A stretch of 64,000 nt of DNA from Bimuria novae-zelandiae CBS 107.79 (Eukaryota; Ascomycota; Dothideomycetes; Pleosporales; Didymosphaeriaceae): the NCBI GenBank assembly GCA_010015655.1, contig ML976661.1:40050-104049 (forward strand), written 5' to 3'. Of this stretch, positions 1 through 11,592 are shown piece by piece. Made by a program: the position numbers and the translations under genes. Positions within the stretch are counted from its first letter, which is position 1; each line of letters begins with the position of its first letter. The notes beneath the pieces were generated by a model. It was not told the DNA's origin. It searched no databases and saw only the letters and a program-made list of their open reading frames with translations.

Positions 1-2
1 AA

Positions 3-398
3 CAGGCTCGTATAGGTGCTACAATAGAGCAGCGGGAGTGGCTCCTACAGGAGGATAACGACCCATCTCATGGCACAAAGTCCTTCAACAACGTCTCTAG
101 AAAACTCAAGGATGTGAATTGGATCCGTACACTACTCCATCCAGGCCAGTCGCCGGATCTCAATCCACAAGAAGGCGTATGGCTTATCCTCAAACAACGC
201 GTAAAAAGACGTCTTAACAGTCCCCTGCCGCCCGAGACTATATGGGATGGTACAAAGCAGCATCTTAAGGAGATCCTCGTACAAGAATGGGCTATGATTA
301 CGCTCACAGAAATACGTAGGTTAATTTCTAAGATGCCATCTCGGTGCAAGCAACTAGCGACCAACGGCGGTGAGGCTATTCGCTCAGAACACTGGTAA
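3..398 (+). mobile_element. Tc1/mariner-type transposase, C-terminal fragment
   Basis: One frame is open from the window edge to a TAA at 396-398, so the 5' part lies outside. It ends a DDE transposase catalytic domain: a segment reading EDNDPSHG holds the second catalytic Asp, and about 34 residues later GQSPDLNPQEGVW matches the Tc1/mariner block around the third acidic residue. The C-terminal SKMPSRCKQLATNGG resembles the end of Tc1 transposases. No in-frame stop is visible, so unlike the AT-rich copies further right this one looks little mutated and could be recent. The 3' inverted repeat could not be identified because the partner end is not in the window. Confidence 0.85.
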
Positions 399-1094
399 AT
401 CACCAAAAAAATTGTACAAGATTCTTATGCATATACAAATTACTATATAAACTAAAATCTACGCTCTATTCTGATGTATGTGGCTGGTCGCAGCGCTGAA
501 TAAATCGTGGTGTTGAGACTGATGGCCGGTGCTGCTTACCTCAGCGCGGAGTGTCCCACGAATTAGTGCAGGGGGTGGTGGACAGGTGGCCCATCAGTCA
601 GCAAGAGCGGAATTATGCGACCGTCTCCCTAATCCAACAAATCAGCTCCGCTGTTTTATTGTTCGGGGAAATGTTGAAGCTTGGTCATCCACCGGGTCGG
701 ATGTGCATGCCCTCCGATATGCGCACCTCTACCTCAAAGCAGTCTAGAGTACCCGTGCGGGAACATCCCCCAGACGACCGGCAGCACCACATTGTTAATC
801 CCTAGGGATGCTTTAGCAATCCAGCCGCTAAGCGTTAAGCTCTCTGCGTCCAGATAAGAGAGAATATATATTGTAGGCGTTTTCTCCCATTCGAGGAGCT
901 ATTACTTTACCGCATTTGAACGCGACTCATTCGGGTCCCCACCCTAACTCCTGAACGCGTCTAAACTTTCTGTGCCCCAAGCGACAAGCGCGTTAATTGT
1001 TTCATTTCTTATAGAAATTCGACGAGCTTTTATCTCTTTCCCCTCCTTCCTCACCTTCTGTTCTTTACCGCACGATACCCAAATACCCACGACC
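399..1094. other. Intergenic region upstream of the AIF-like gene
   Basis: It holds the 3' end of the transposon and then the promoter and 5' leader of the AIF-like gene. A pyrimidine-rich stretch at about 1030-1075 precedes the start codon. Short open frames at 529-805 have no recognisable similarity or consistent coding character. Confidence 0.5.
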
Positions 1095-2372
1095 ATGTCT
1101 ACTGAAACCATCCTCATTCTTGGCGGTGCCTTCGCCGGCATGAGCGCAGCGCACTGGGCTCTGAAGCATGTCATTCCTCAGCTTCCTAAGAAGGGCACCT
1201 CTTACAACGTCACCATCGTCAACCCTTCGAAGGACTTCTACTGGAGGATCGCTGGACCTCGAGCGACTGCTTCCAAGGAGCTGATGCCCTACGACAAACT
1301 GTTCTATCCCATTGAGCCAGCATTCGCGTACGCGAAAGACAAATTCACCCTTGTACAGGGAAAGGCGACGCACGTCGATCCTGCTGGTCAGACAGTATTC
1401 GTCGAGACAGTGACTGGAGAGCAGAAGAGCATCCCGTATGCGGCCCTCGTAATCGCGACAGGTTTCACGACCCCTAGTCCGCTCTTCACGCTTGACACGG
1501 ACCGCGCTGCCTTGGAAGCTACATACGACAAATTTCACTCCCAACTGAAAGGCGCAAAGACGGTGGTGATCGGCGGTGCTGGACCCGTGGGCGTCGAGAC
1601 CGCTGGTGAGATCGCAGAAGTCCTCAATGGGAAGCCAGGATTTATGGCATCGACGCCGAAGAATCCGAAAGCGAAAATCACGCTCATCAGCGCAGAGAAG
1701 AAGATGCTTCCTGTGCTGCGCGAGTCAATATCTAAGCAGGCAGAGAAGCTACTGAAGCGCCTCGGCGTGGACGTGCTCTACAACGCTAAAGTCGTCTCTG
1801 CAACCAAGGCCAGCGGCGCGGAGGATGCGAAGACAACGGTGCAGCTCTCGGACGGCAATATGATCGAGGCAGACATCTACATCGATGCCACAGGTACCCG
1901 CCCTAACACTGGGTTCCTGCCTAAGGAGTGGCTCGACAACCGCAACCGCGTCTCGTGCAACACCAAGACGCTCCGTGTCGAGGCTGCCGGGCCCCGTGTC
2001 TACGTCGTGGGCGACTGCGGCTCGTACTCCCGCGGCGGCATCATGGACCAAAACGATGCCATCCCGGTCGCCATGACGAACTTGCGTACCGATCTTATCG
2101 CCCATCTCAGCGGCACGCCAGCTGGTAATGACAGGCATTACACGCCTAACGCGAAGGGGGGGCAGCTTGTACCGATCGGTACGCAGAAGGGTGTTGGATA
2201 TATGAACGGCATGGCGCTTCCTAGCATTATGGTGTGGATGATCAAGGGCAGAGACTACCTGGTTAGTATGTTGGTGGAGAATCAACTGAGTGGGAAGAAC
2301 TATGCAAAGGAGGGCAAGTGGGTACCGCAGCCTGTGGTGGCGGCTGGGCAGATGGTTACGAGTTCGGGATAG
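1095..2372 (+). CDS. AIF-like FAD-dependent pyridine nucleotide-disulfide oxidoreductase (AMID/FSP1 family)
   Basis: Single-exon gene, 425 aa. The start is the ATG at 1095 in a good fungal context (CGACCATGTC); the frame is open upstream to 972 but has no earlier ATG. The N terminus has an FAD-binding Rossmann fold (LILGGAFAGMSAAH, residues ~6-19), followed by a central NAD(P)H-binding fold (VVIGGAGPVGVETAGE, ~156-171), an ATGTRPNT segment, and the C-terminal FAD motif VYVVGDCGS (~302-310). This order is typical of the AIFM2/AMID/Ndi-like family, which oxidises NAD(P)H and reduces quinones or other acceptors. There is no N-terminal targeting peptide or clear transmembrane segment before the Rossmann fold, so a cytosolic or lipid-associated enzyme is more likely than a matrix one. 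The exact substrate cannot be told from sequence. Confidence 0.9.
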   Translation: MSTETILILGGAFAGMSAAHWALKHVIPQLPKKGTSYNVTIVNPSKDFYWRIAGPRATASKELMPYDKLFYPIEPAFAYAKDKFTLVQGKATHVDPAGQTVFVETVTGEQKSIPYAALVIATGFTTPSPLFTLDTDRAALEATYDKFHSQLKGAKTVVIGGAGPVGVETAGEIAEVLNGKPGFMASTPKNPKAKITLISAEKKMLPVLRESISKQAEKLLKRLGVDVLYNAKVVSATKASGAEDAKTTVQLSDGNMIEADIYIDATGTRPNTGFLPKEWLDNRNRVSCNTKTLRVEAAGPRVYVVGDCGSYSRGGIMDQNDAIPVAMTNLRTDLIAHLSGTPAGNDRHYTPNAKGGQLVPIGTQKGVGYMNGMALPSIMVWMIKGRDYLVSMLVENQLSGKNYAKEGKWVPQPVVAAGQMVTSSG

Positions 2373-3434
2373 GAGATCAGAGGATGGCTCTAACTAAAAG
2401 GGAATGATGGTGGAGGAACTAATGGGCGGAAGCATTGGAGATTTGGTATAATACCCTGGCGAGAGCATTTAGGCGCATTGGAGCTTAATTTGACATTCGG
2501 TTGCCGATTTGCGTTTGTTGAATTGCTGTAATTCGAAACAATACCAAGAAACTTTACCTCGGCGGGAACAATATCGAGACCAGGGGGCGCTTGTCCTTTT
2601 CACATTGGCCAAACGTAGACTGTATGTCATTAGGGATACCCAGCGAGTGTTTGGGAAGTTTGGAGAGCGTTTACTCTTTTGGCAACACACGATGCAGACT
2701 CACCGTTCTCTATATGATCCTGGAAGTATCCTCGTGCTGAGTTCGGGCTCATGGGTTTGGAGGGGTGACTTGGGTTTTAAAGACGGTGTCGAGGGCTATA
2801 TCGCGCCATGGTTCACCATGGCATGTATTTCGGAGACATCTAGTATGACCTTGTTAACAATCATCTTCGCTGAGGTAGCGGTTGAGTATAGTTGTTGAAG
2901 CCAAGACACTACCTAAGGTAGGCATATATAAAGCAGCTCTCTTGATATGTTGCCCTTTCACCCAAACTTTGCACATTAATGCAGGTATATGAAGCAAGTT
3001 GGTCTGATTAAAATGTTGAATATCGTAGAATGAGGAGACAGTAGGTCTTGGAGGCAGAATAAGCATGATAGCATCGTGCTGCTATTTTTAGCAACCCAAA
3101 GCACACAACCCTATCTTGCGGCCCGCCGTACAGCGACTGGTTCCTGAGCTAAGCCAGTTCAGCCTTTCAACTGCCAGACAACCAAAGTAACTTCCGACTC
3201 TTTCGTGAAAAGCTGCAAGCCTCCTTTCAACCTCTGCACCCATTCGCACTCTTACATTCACACATCGGTCCCTGCTCGACCGTCCCTTTCATCTACAGCC
3301 ACGCGTCCGCCTCACCGCCCGCCCTACCACCCCGCAACCGCATTCTCGGTACTACACATCGAGCTGCGAGAACACTACAACGCTTTCTCAATTCAATTGC
3401 ATAGCCAACGCTAGAAAATCGGGACCAGACAACA
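2373..3434. other. Intergenic region between AIF-like gene and GNA1
   Basis: It contains the 3' region of the AIF-like gene and, at about 3180-3420, a strongly pyrimidine-rich C/T stretch just upstream of the GNA1 start, typical of fungal promoters and leaders. An open frame of 129 codons at 2509-2898 has no recognisable domain. No RNA gene or repeat was seen. Confidence 0.5.
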
Positions 3435-4061
3435 ATGTCTCTACTCGCCCCCGTCACCGATGACTCAATGCCGCTCTTCAGCGCATCCCTCATCTCTCCT
3501 GAAGTCGCCTCCCAACTCCCCGAAGGCTACACAATCCGGCCCCTGCAGCGGGGCGACTATGCAAAAGGCTTCTTGGACGTCCTACGCGTGCTCACAACCG
3601 TCGGTGACGTAACAGAAGAGGTACATATCCCTGTCCTGTGAACAACAGCGGAACTCAGAACTACGGCTAATCGTCTGGTGCAGCAATGGAATCAGCGCTA
3701 CGAATGGCTCGCCCAGCACAACGACCAATACTTCCTCCTCTCCATTCTAGATTCTTCCTCACGTATCGTCGGTACCGGCGCCCTCATCGTCGAGCGCAAG
3801 TTCATCCATAACCTCGGGCTCGTCGGCCACATCGAGGACATCGCAGTCGCGAAGGACCAGCAGGGCAAGAAGCTCGGCTTGCGCATAATCCAGGCGCTAG
3901 ACTATGTCGCTGAGAAGGTTGGATGTTACAAGAGCATTCTGGATTGCTCCGAGGCAAATGAGGGGTTCTATGTGAAGTGTGGGTTTAGGAGAGCAGGGTT
4001 GGAGATGGCACATTATTACGGGAAGGCGCAGGCGAAGGGAGGTGCGACCAAGGGGCAATAG
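3435..4061 (+). CDS. GNA1: Glucosamine 6-phosphate N-acetyltransferase
   Basis: Two exons, 3435-3620 and 3684-4061, with a 63-nt phase-0 intron (GTACAT...GTGCAG, branch-like CTAAT). The product is 187 aa, slightly longer than yeast Gna1 (159 aa). It is a single GNAT domain: an N-terminal YTIRPLQRGDYAKGFL segment, the central VGTGALIVERKFIHN and GHIEDIAV strands, and the acetyl-CoA pyrophosphate loop QQGKKLGLRI. The C-terminal DCSEANEGFYVKCGF is characteristic of Gna1. The enzyme acetylates glucosamine-6-phosphate with acetyl-CoA, a cytosolic step towards UDP-GlcNAc for chitin, glycosylation and GPI anchors. The ATG at 3435 follows an ACAACA leader. Confidence 0.93.
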
Positions 4062-4981
4062 GATGAGGAGTTGTGGGAGAGAGGGAGGTTATAGGTACAT
4101 GGTGCTATAGAGTTGATAGACATTATCGTGCGTTGGCAGTATGCAGCCAACTCCATAAACTAGATATACAAGGATATCGAGGGTTCGCACAGTTGTGGGC
4201 TCAGCTGCATCAAGTTGAAGTGCACTGTGTTGTATATCTTCACACGCGAATCCTGCATGTTGGCAGCACGTTTGAATGTGTGAAGCAGACCTCTCACACG
4301 ACGCGCCCAATCAATTGTCAGTACTGCTGCACCCCATATTCACTAACACCATCACCTCGTAGCGAAGGTTGCAACGCAACCAGGCCTCAAGAGTGAGATA
4401 CAATCACAACTATCCGTCCATTCTTTAGTACTTGTCTAGATCATTTCAAATTTACTGCTGTTGTCATAGGCCTGTTAGCATCACTGCGGCTCGTATTTGA
4501 TGCTTGTTTTTGTTGGAGCTTTCGCGGTATCTGCTGTTACCGTAGGTGTCTTGTTGATGTTTGATTTATTTATTGATGGGTGCGATACTGTATGTACGAT
4601 GGCAATGATACTGAAAACCTCCAAGCCTTTGCATTCGATGTTGCTCACAGACTATGTGATATCGATTTTCTTGAGCATCATCATCTTGGCTCCGCAAGCT
4701 GGCGTCGCGCTGCTTGTCGCATCAAAAAGATATTCCGGTACGGCGGTGGCTCATCAGACGCAGGATCAACGCCTTGCAACACAACGAAAGCTGGAGTCTG
4801 CTGCTCAAGATTGTGCTTCTGAATTTGTTTCTTGATGTACTTCTTCTCGGCACGCGCTTCAACGTGTTCTGCAATCTTCTGCCGGACGCCTTTTCGAGTT
4901 GGCTCAAGTGTAGACGTATGCGCGGGTGTCCTGTGCAACATCAGCAACGGGAACTCTAAGCAACTTCCACCGTTTTTACAC
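4062..4981. other. Convergent intergenic region, GNA1 and MFS 3' ends
   Basis: It holds the 3' regions of GNA1 (+) and the MFS gene (-). A minus-strand frame at 4681-4947 encodes a charged, Lys/Gln-rich stretch with an in-frame ATG at 4941 and lies just beyond the MFS stop. It has no recognisable domain and no clear splice link to the MFS gene, so it is not called as a gene. Confidence 0.45.
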
Positions 4982-6677
4982 TTACTGGTCCCCGCTCCTG
5001 TTCGTCCTACTCCTAGCCTTCTGTATTGTCCGCTTCCCCGAGTCTACGAGATCGAAGTCAATGTTAATCCACTGCGGCGACTTGAATTGTTCTTCCGACG
5101 AACTGCCCGGTGAGGCATTGACAAGTCTTGGAAGGCATAGCCATAAGATCAAACAGAAAGCAAGTATGGTGAGGATGACAGGTTGCAGTAGGGTGACGCC
5201 TTTCGCCTGGGCCAGTGCTCCAACGCCAAATGGTAGAACAGCTGCACCTCCACCTCCAAAGGCTGCAGCGAAGCCGATAGCCGATACGTGGAGGTGCGCT
5301 GGCAGAATTCTGGTTGCTGCGACGACTGCGGCTGGGAATAGAGGCCCGAGGAAGAAGCCTTGAAATGAGACCGCCACTCCGGAGACCACGAATGAAGGTA
5401 CTAGCCAGAAGATGAGCTGGCAGAGCATTGCGCCGAGGATGTACAGCTAGGAGGCCTGTTAGTACCTCCTATCTCGTCTTCCCTCACTATCTAGGATGAA
5501 CTTACCGTCACAGCAAACTTCTCTCCCAATCTGGGTGTCAAAAACGCCAACAGGAAGCGACCAACCGCGATGCCAGTCCAGAACCCAGTGGCGACCATGC
5601 CAGAGGCGAAGGCCTCACCGTCACGCTCACGTCGCATGAATGTCACAATCCAGCCTCCTAACGCGACTTCAGCGCCCACGTAGCATAGCAAGAAAATGGA
5701 TACCACCCATGTGACCCGACTCTTGAGAGACTCCTGAAGTCTACTCTCTTTGACGGCGGCTGTGCGGGGGCTTTTTTCGCGATACACGCGGCCGGAGACA
5801 GGCCAGAAGGCCCACAGCGAGGTGATGAGCTCGACCACAGCACCTCCAAGCTATACGTTGTTAGCAGGCACTTTTTTATGGAGATAGAATCGTGATAAAG
5901 TCTGGTATGCAATGGACTGCCCAACATAGGTGATATAGTAGTACCCAAGCTTTCGAAAGAGTACTGGAGAAGAAACACCGTGTACCCACCATGATGTAGT
6001 AAAAAGCATACCACGGCCACCCGGCCTTCGTCACCAAATTCGTCGCTATCAGCGGGCTCAACACCGCACCAATACCATAAAACCCATGCAGGAAGCCAAG
6101 GATCTCGTTCGCATTGGCCATGCCACCGAAGAAGGCGTTCCACGCAGCGTCTTCAATCCCATTCGCAAACCCAGCGAGCATGAAGATGACCACAAAGACA
6201 GGGTATGGGGGATGTAGTGAGATACCCAGGTATGCAGCGATGTGACACACAGGACCGACGATAGCGACGCCGCGCTGACCGAAGCGGACGTGGATCCAAT
6301 TGTTGAGTATGGCTGCGATGGAGTAGCCTACGAGAGGGGACAGGAAGACGAGGGAGACTACGACATAAGATAGATGATAGTATTCTTCGATCTGTGTTCG
6401 TCAGTGGATGAATCTAGTCGTACAGGATATTTTGGATGGTACTCACGTATGGGATCATGACACCGTAAGATGCATCATTTGCTCCTATCAAGGTAAGGGC
6501 AAAGAAAGTCGCAAATGTGCGTCCAATGTTCGCCTTCGGGTGGTTCCAACGCTCAACAACACTGACGGTCGTTGATGGTTGTGGGAGGAATTCTGCTGGG
6601 TCATTGTTTTCTGTGACCAGAATCTGAGCCCTAGAGCTTTCGCCTATGGCCTGGAGCTCAATTAAAGTTTGTGACAT
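4982..6677 (-). CDS. Major facilitator superfamily transporter (FHS/Bsc6-like)
   Basis: Four exons on the minus strand: 6447-6677, 5990-6391, 5506-5850 and 4982-5446, all joined in phase 0, with introns of 55, 139 and 59 nt and good donors (GTGAGT, GTGGGT, GTAAGT). The product is 480 aa with about 12 hydrophobic segments. The first, FATFFALTLIGANDASYGV, and the loop LNNWIHVRFGQRGVA fit the fucose-permease-like FHS branch of the MFS that includes yeast Bsc6. A hydrophilic loop near KSPRTAAVKESRLQESLKSR separates the two six-helix halves. It probably imports or exports a small solute by proton coupling at the plasma membrane; the substrate is unknown. It is divergent from TRM44, with 571 bp between the two start codons. 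Confidence 0.85.
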
Positions 6678-7248
6678 TGTGATGGGCAGATTTGCTGCAT
6701 CAAATCCTAGAGTGCCTGTGGTAATAAAGTAGTCCGGTGTTCAATATGAAAGAAGGAACTCGAGTGAGGTATTTGAATGTGATTATATGTAATGATGTTA
6801 TGGACCTGAAGCGTCTCGACCGAAGATCAATTTGCTACGTCTGTCCATAGCATGTGGTTTACTAATGTAATTAACGTGAGTCGGCTCTGGGTTCACCTCG
6901 GCAGCATCAGCTGTGGTAAAATGGGCCGCATATGAAATTGTTCCTGCTGAAGGTTGATATTTTTTCGCAGGTTGGACTGGAGTATGGCATGGGCATTGTT
7001 CGGCGCATCGAAGGCGTTGGTGGATCCCAGGGTGACGAAGGGCGCTGCCGAGTATGATTGGTCCAAAGTTGGACATAGATCTTCCGTGATTTTGCCGGCC
7101 ACATCCTATTTGCTGACGCAACGCCACAAAAAGGACTAAACGTGATCGAACTCTGCATCGACTAAATTCGCGCGACTGAATCTGGCAATTCACTCAACTC
7201 GCAAGCATTACCCGAAAGAGGCGACCGTGTAACAACGATTTACCAAGC
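6678..7248. promoter_or_regulatory. Shared divergent promoter region, MFS transporter / TRM44
   Basis: 571 bp separate the two divergent start codons, so both promoters must lie here. The MFS-proximal part (6700-6800) is A/T-richer. No specific factor site could be assigned and no coding frame is convincing. Confidence 0.5.
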
Positions 7249-9108
7249 ATGGCAGTAGAAGAGTCAGAGGAAGCATTCGAATCGAGGAGTCATGGCCAAC
7301 AAGCAAATCCAACTGGTGCTCACATTATGCAGAGCGACAGCGAGCCACGTCAACGTTGCAATGGTACAACAGACGACGCTCTGGTAGCGGCTGGAAGCAA
7401 GTTCGAACCTGTAAACCTGGAAAGCGCATCTCACATCGATTCTGGCCTTCCGCCTGAGATTTGGACCATCGTTCAATCGGCACCTGCGAATTTCCCGCCC
7501 CAGTATTTCCTTGACGTCAGCCGCAATCTGCTGGAGAATCCTAATTTGACTGCTTCGCACTTGTCTCGAGCAGAGCTGTCCTATAAGAGTTTTACCGACG
7601 CTTCGTACAATCCGGCAGCAGCACAGCCACATGAGCTTGCCAGTATTGTCAAGCACCTGAAGCCTGATCATCAGCCGCGGCTTGTACCTGGAGGTGTGCC
7701 AGGATACCAGCTTGAGTGGACCGTCATTAGAAAACTGATACCTAGAAATCCCAAGCTGGACGAAAGCTTACTACAAACATGCCATTTGTATGTCTCCCAC
7801 GAACCGATCAGCGTAAGCGAAAACGACGGGAGCACACGCAAAATTGATGCAGAACGATATCTCGTGATATATATCCCACACGTCTCAGACGTGGAATCTA
7901 TACCATTTTACCATCCGAAAGTCCGGGCCGTGGCAATCCTCTACACATATAAAAGCCAGCCTCCATCAGGCTCTGCACCGGGAACACTATCACTATACTA
8001 TGACCTCTTCCCCGACAGGCCGCTGGAGAACCGCATGTCACGGATTGCGCTAAAGATGTTGGAGATCATCCACAAGCATTCAAAAGGCCGCATGCAAGGC
8101 TATCAGAAGCGCGTCCACCACGATGTCATTATCCCGCAGAAGACTTTCCAAGACACCTACGCCTCCCTAAAGGGAAAATATGCTCAGGAGCTAATCGAAA
8201 ACTGGGTAGAGCAAACTCCCGCCCAGAAGCATGTTTTCGAGGACTTGGGCATAGCGGCCTTTCTGATCGAACTGTGGACCGACATGTATGGCGGTACTGT
8301 CCCAAAGATAGACGACCAAACGAATAGCACGATATCGACAGAAGCAGAGCAGACACGGCTTGAGCTCCAGAACGTGAGGCGGTCCATGGCACAGCAAGCG
8401 TTCCCTGGTTTCGCAGACATCGGATGCGGTAACGGTCTCCTCGTCTACATATTGAACAAGGAGGGCTGGAAAGGCTGGGGTTTCGACGCTCGTCGACGTA
8501 AAACCTGGGACACTTTCGGTGAAGCGTACAAACAAAATGTCAAAGAGATGTTGCTGGTTCCAGAAGTCTTGCAACACTGCAATCTGGAGGAAGGGATGAC
8601 CCCTAGTTTGCCGCACTGGCACAACGGGCTCCTTCCGCAAGGGACCTTCATCATCTCCAACCACGCCGACGAGCTTACTGCATGGACTCCAATTCTCGCA
8701 TACTTATCGGACAATCCGTTCATGGCGATACCCTGTTGTAGCCACGACTTCGGCGGCACCCGATTCAGGGCGCCTTACCACCGTGAATACTTCCCGTCCG
8801 CTTCCACCAACTCCGCGAAGCAAGTTTCTGCGTATACCTCGCTGTGCAGCTACGTTTCCTATCTCACCGCTCAGATGTCGATCGTTCCGGAGAAAGAGCA
8901 CCTGAGGATACCTTCTACGCGCAATATTGCCATCATAGGACGCAAGGTCGAGGGTGATCAGCCGAAGGGAAGTCTAGAGGACAGAATGAGGTTCGTGAGC
9001 GAGGTTATCGAGAAGGAGATGGGAGGAGAGACTTCGATTGATCAAGTGGGGCTGCAGTGGCTGAAGAGGGGAAGCGGCTTGATGAAGCCTGGCTCAGGTG
9101 GACATTGA
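7249..9108 (+). CDS. TRM44: tRNA (uracil-O(2)-)-methyltransferase Trm44
   Basis: Uninterrupted frame of 619 aa starting at ATG 7249. Residues ~1-75 are low-complexity and probably disordered; the conserved core begins near LPPEIWTIV. The SAM-binding motif is FADIGCGNGLLVYILNKEG (~386-404), followed by the Trm44 hallmark GWGFDARRRKTWD. ISNHADELTAWTPILAY (~468-484) and the PCCSHDFGGTRF segment (~494-505) are also typical. Trm44 makes 2'-O-methyluridine at position 44 of tRNA-Ser in the cytoplasm. Length and motif order match fungal orthologues. The C terminus is short and basic. Confidence 0.95.
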   Translation: MAVEESEEAFESRSHGQQANPTGAHIMQSDSEPRQRCNGTTDDALVAAGSKFEPVNLESASHIDSGLPPEIWTIVQSAPANFPPQYFLDVSRNLLENPNLTASHLSRAELSYKSFTDASYNPAAAQPHELASIVKHLKPDHQPRLVPGGVPGYQLEWTVIRKLIPRNPKLDESLLQTCHLYVSHEPISVSENDGSTRKIDAERYLVIYIPHVSDVESIPFYHPKVRAVAILYTYKSQPPSGSAPGTLSLYYDLFPDRPLENRMSRIALKMLEIIHKHSKGRMQGYQKRVHHDVIIPQKTFQDTYASLKGKYAQELIENWVEQTPAQKHVFEDLGIAAFLIELWTDMYGGTVPKIDDQTNSTISTEAEQTRLELQNVRRSMAQQAFPGFADIGCGNGLLVYILNKEGWKGWGFDARRRKTWDTFGEAYKQNVKEMLLVPEVLQHCNLEEGMTPSLPHWHNGLLPQGTFIISNHADELTAWTPILAYLSDNPFMAIPCCSHDFGGTRFRAPYHREYFPSASTNSAKQVSAYTSLCSYVSYLTAQMSIVPEKEHLRIPSTRNIAIIGRKVEGDQPKGSLEDRMRFVSEVIEKEMGGETSIDQVGLQWLKRGSGLMKPGSGGH

Positions 9109-9408
9109 AGGACTTCACAGGTAGTAACTCTATCCAACTCTATTTTATAACTTGTCTGAGCATCCTCTTCCACCATGCATTGGCACAGGTTAGCTTTCGC
9201 ATCGTCTTGAGCGACAATGATCTCCCGAGAACTGTTTTCTTACAATTTCTCCCTCATCTACGATTATTAAAACGACTCCCATTCAAGCCACCTTTTGACT
9301 CAATTGATGAAAGAGTTCGTTCTCCCACAGGTTCCGTCGCGCAGCAGCGAGACTTCCCCGATGGCGTTCCGCCTCAAGCTCGGCGTGGGGTCGACCCCGC
9401 GTTATCTA

Positions 9409-9451
9409 GTGTTTCGCACCACCCAATGCACGCTACGGGCCAATGCACGCG
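9409..9451 (+). repeat. Left terminal inverted repeat of element 1
   Basis: 43 nt, reverse-complementary to 11498-11546 apart from a 6-nt gap (the right copy has an extra CCGGTA-like unit). Confidence 0.9.
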
Positions 9452-11497
9452 CTAGTACTTTACCCCTCAATTAACACCATATTTTCGCTGCCTTATAACT
9501 CAACTGATATAGATCCGATTAACGAAGTAATTAAAGAAATTGAATCCCTAGAGCTATGCGAAACTTTGTCTTACGCGATAATTGCGAAAAAGTATGGTGT
9601 TATTTATATAACGCTAATGCGCTGGCACAAAGGGATTATAGCCTTAAGAACAACACGTATCTCTAACACCTAAAAGCTCAACCCACAACAAGAGGCAGAG
9701 CTTGTAAAGTACATAGAAGGCCTTATAGCTTGTCGGCTACAACCTACAAGGGAGATAGTACGAAATTTCGCCTCTGCGATAGCAAAACAAGACGTGGGCT
9801 AAAACTAGGTTACCCGATTTATCGCCCGGCACAAGAATAATATTAAATCACACTAGACTGCTAGAATAGACCGTGACCGACACAGAGCTAATTTAGGGGA
9901 TAAATATTAGTAATTCTTTCAACTTTTGCATGATAAGATAGAGGAATACAAGATATAGCCTTAGCACTTATATAATATGGATGAGAAAGGCTTCCTTACT
10001 GGGATTATTAGAAGAAGCAAAAGGATCTTTAGTAAAGCAATATAGGATAGAAAGAAAGTAAGAGAAGCTCTTTAAGATAGGAATTAAGAGTGGATAACCT
10101 TGTTAGCATGTATATGTGGTGATAGATCCTCTCTCCCGCCCGGGCTTCTTTTTGCCTTAGCTAACTCATCTATCCAATCCTCTTGGGTAGAAGGCGTACG
10201 AGCAGGAAAACATAAGGCCTTTATTAGCTTATCTCTAAATAGATAGAGTAATAATGATATAGGCCTTGCATGGCTAGAACAGGTGTTTAATTAATACACT
10301 AAAGAGAAGGCTTAAAAGGATAGACGCGTATGGAGGTTACTTATCCTAGATAGCTATAGATTTTACATTACAATAGATTTTATTAACTACTGTAACTAGA
10401 ATCGAATTCTGCTTATAGTATTTCCTCCTTATTTAACTTACAGGCTTTAACCACTAGATGTGGTAATGTTTAAGCCTCTCTTAATAGACTACTCTAACGC
10501 GCTTATAAAACACCTCTATAACGCCTAAGGACTAGTCTTAATAGTTAAAGGAGACTTCTTTCCTCTATTCTAGCAGGCCTAGACCTCTTCCTTTAGAGAA
10601 GAGCTTATTCTTAAAGCTTTTAAGGCCACTAGTATATGGCCAACTAACGGAGAGGTTATCCTTAAGAAATTTATTAAATTAACTCTAGAACCTTAAGATT
10701 CACGAGAGAGCTCTACCTTAGTACTTAGTAAAAAGAACTAGCATAAAATTAAAACCATCGTATAGTCTTAAGTTAAAGATTAGAGTAGTAAAGACGTTTA
10801 GAAGCTTTAATGTTTACTCTACTATATTATAGTTTAAAATAACCTCCTTTACACTGAAGTAGAAGGCCTGCGGCAGGCTATTTTATTAATAAGGAAATAT
10901 AAGAAGAAGAGCAAGACTCTTAACCTTTAATAAAGAAAGGAATACTATGGTAGTGCAGTGTTCTGGTTACCTTTAAAGATAAGGGAGGCCCGGTTCCGTG
11001 AGAGGATTAAGAAATAAGGAAAAAGAGTAATAACTTAAGAGAGCTTATATAAAGGTAGAGAAGGCTTAATAGAAAGTTCTTAAGCTTTAAGAGAAAGAAG
11101 AAAGAGAAAGGTTAAGAGTTAAGAAGAAGAAGGAGAGGGAGAGGATTAAGACTAAGAAATAGGCTACCTAGGAACGTTAAAGAATTAAGAAAGATAACTC
11201 TAAGAAGGCTATATAACCTTCCTAAAAGGGAAAGAGGAAGGCCCTAAAGCCTCTCTTAAAATAATAGAAGAAAAAGGCCTAGGTTTAGGTTATTATAGAG
11301 GTTAAGGATATAGAGACCTAGAATCCTTTACACGTAATCACGACCTAGGGTGGCCGCAATATTAAGCTTTCGTTAAAATTTAAATAGTATATCTTTTTCG
11401 CAGCAGTTTGTTTAGTTATATAATAAATTATTAGAACAATTTAGCTATCGTGCATGGTTTAGAAACTTATTATTATTATAAGAGTGATTTGGTGTTC

Positions 11498-11546
11498 CGC
11501 GTGCATTGGCCCGTACCGGTAGCGTGCATTGGGTGGTGCGAAACAC
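11498..11546 (-). repeat. Right terminal inverted repeat of element 1
   Basis: 49 nt ending GGTGGTGCGAAACAC, immediately followed by TA, which is also the left flank of element 2. Confidence 0.9.
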
Positions 11547-11548
11547 TA

Positions 11549-11592
11549 CCCTGCCAAGACAGTTAGTGCGCCGCGACACTAACGCGCCACCC
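11549..11592 (+). repeat. Left terminal inverted repeat of element 2
   Basis: 44 nt, near-perfect reverse complement of 13632-13675; the mismatches are C/T or G/A transitions. Confidence 0.9.

Larger units (their letters stand above)
9409..11546 (+). mobile_element. Fot1/pogo-type DNA transposon (element 1), mutated
   Basis: 2138-bp element with terminal inverted repeats: left 9409-9451 begins GTGTTTCGCACCACCCAATG, and right 11498-11546 is its reverse complement, 6 nt longer. TA lies on both sides (9407-9408 and 11547-11548), as expected for Tc1/mariner/pogo insertion. The TIR contains a direct repeat of CCAATGCACGC. Inside, on the + strand, a broken transposase frame is readable: an HTH/CENP-B-type region around 9500-9850 and a DDE_1 catalytic segment reading NMDEKGFLTGI near 9980. 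Multiple TAG/TAA stops interrupt it, so it cannot move autonomously; the mutations look like RIP. Confidence 0.88.

Noticed and set aside
2509..2898. 129-codon plus-strand frame
   Set aside because: Low-complexity translation without domain, lies in the intergenic region and starts without a good context.
4681..4947. Charged minus-strand frame just beyond the MFS stop
   Set aside because: No recognisable family, no clear splice connection to the MFS gene, and overlapping frames on both strands are equally long.
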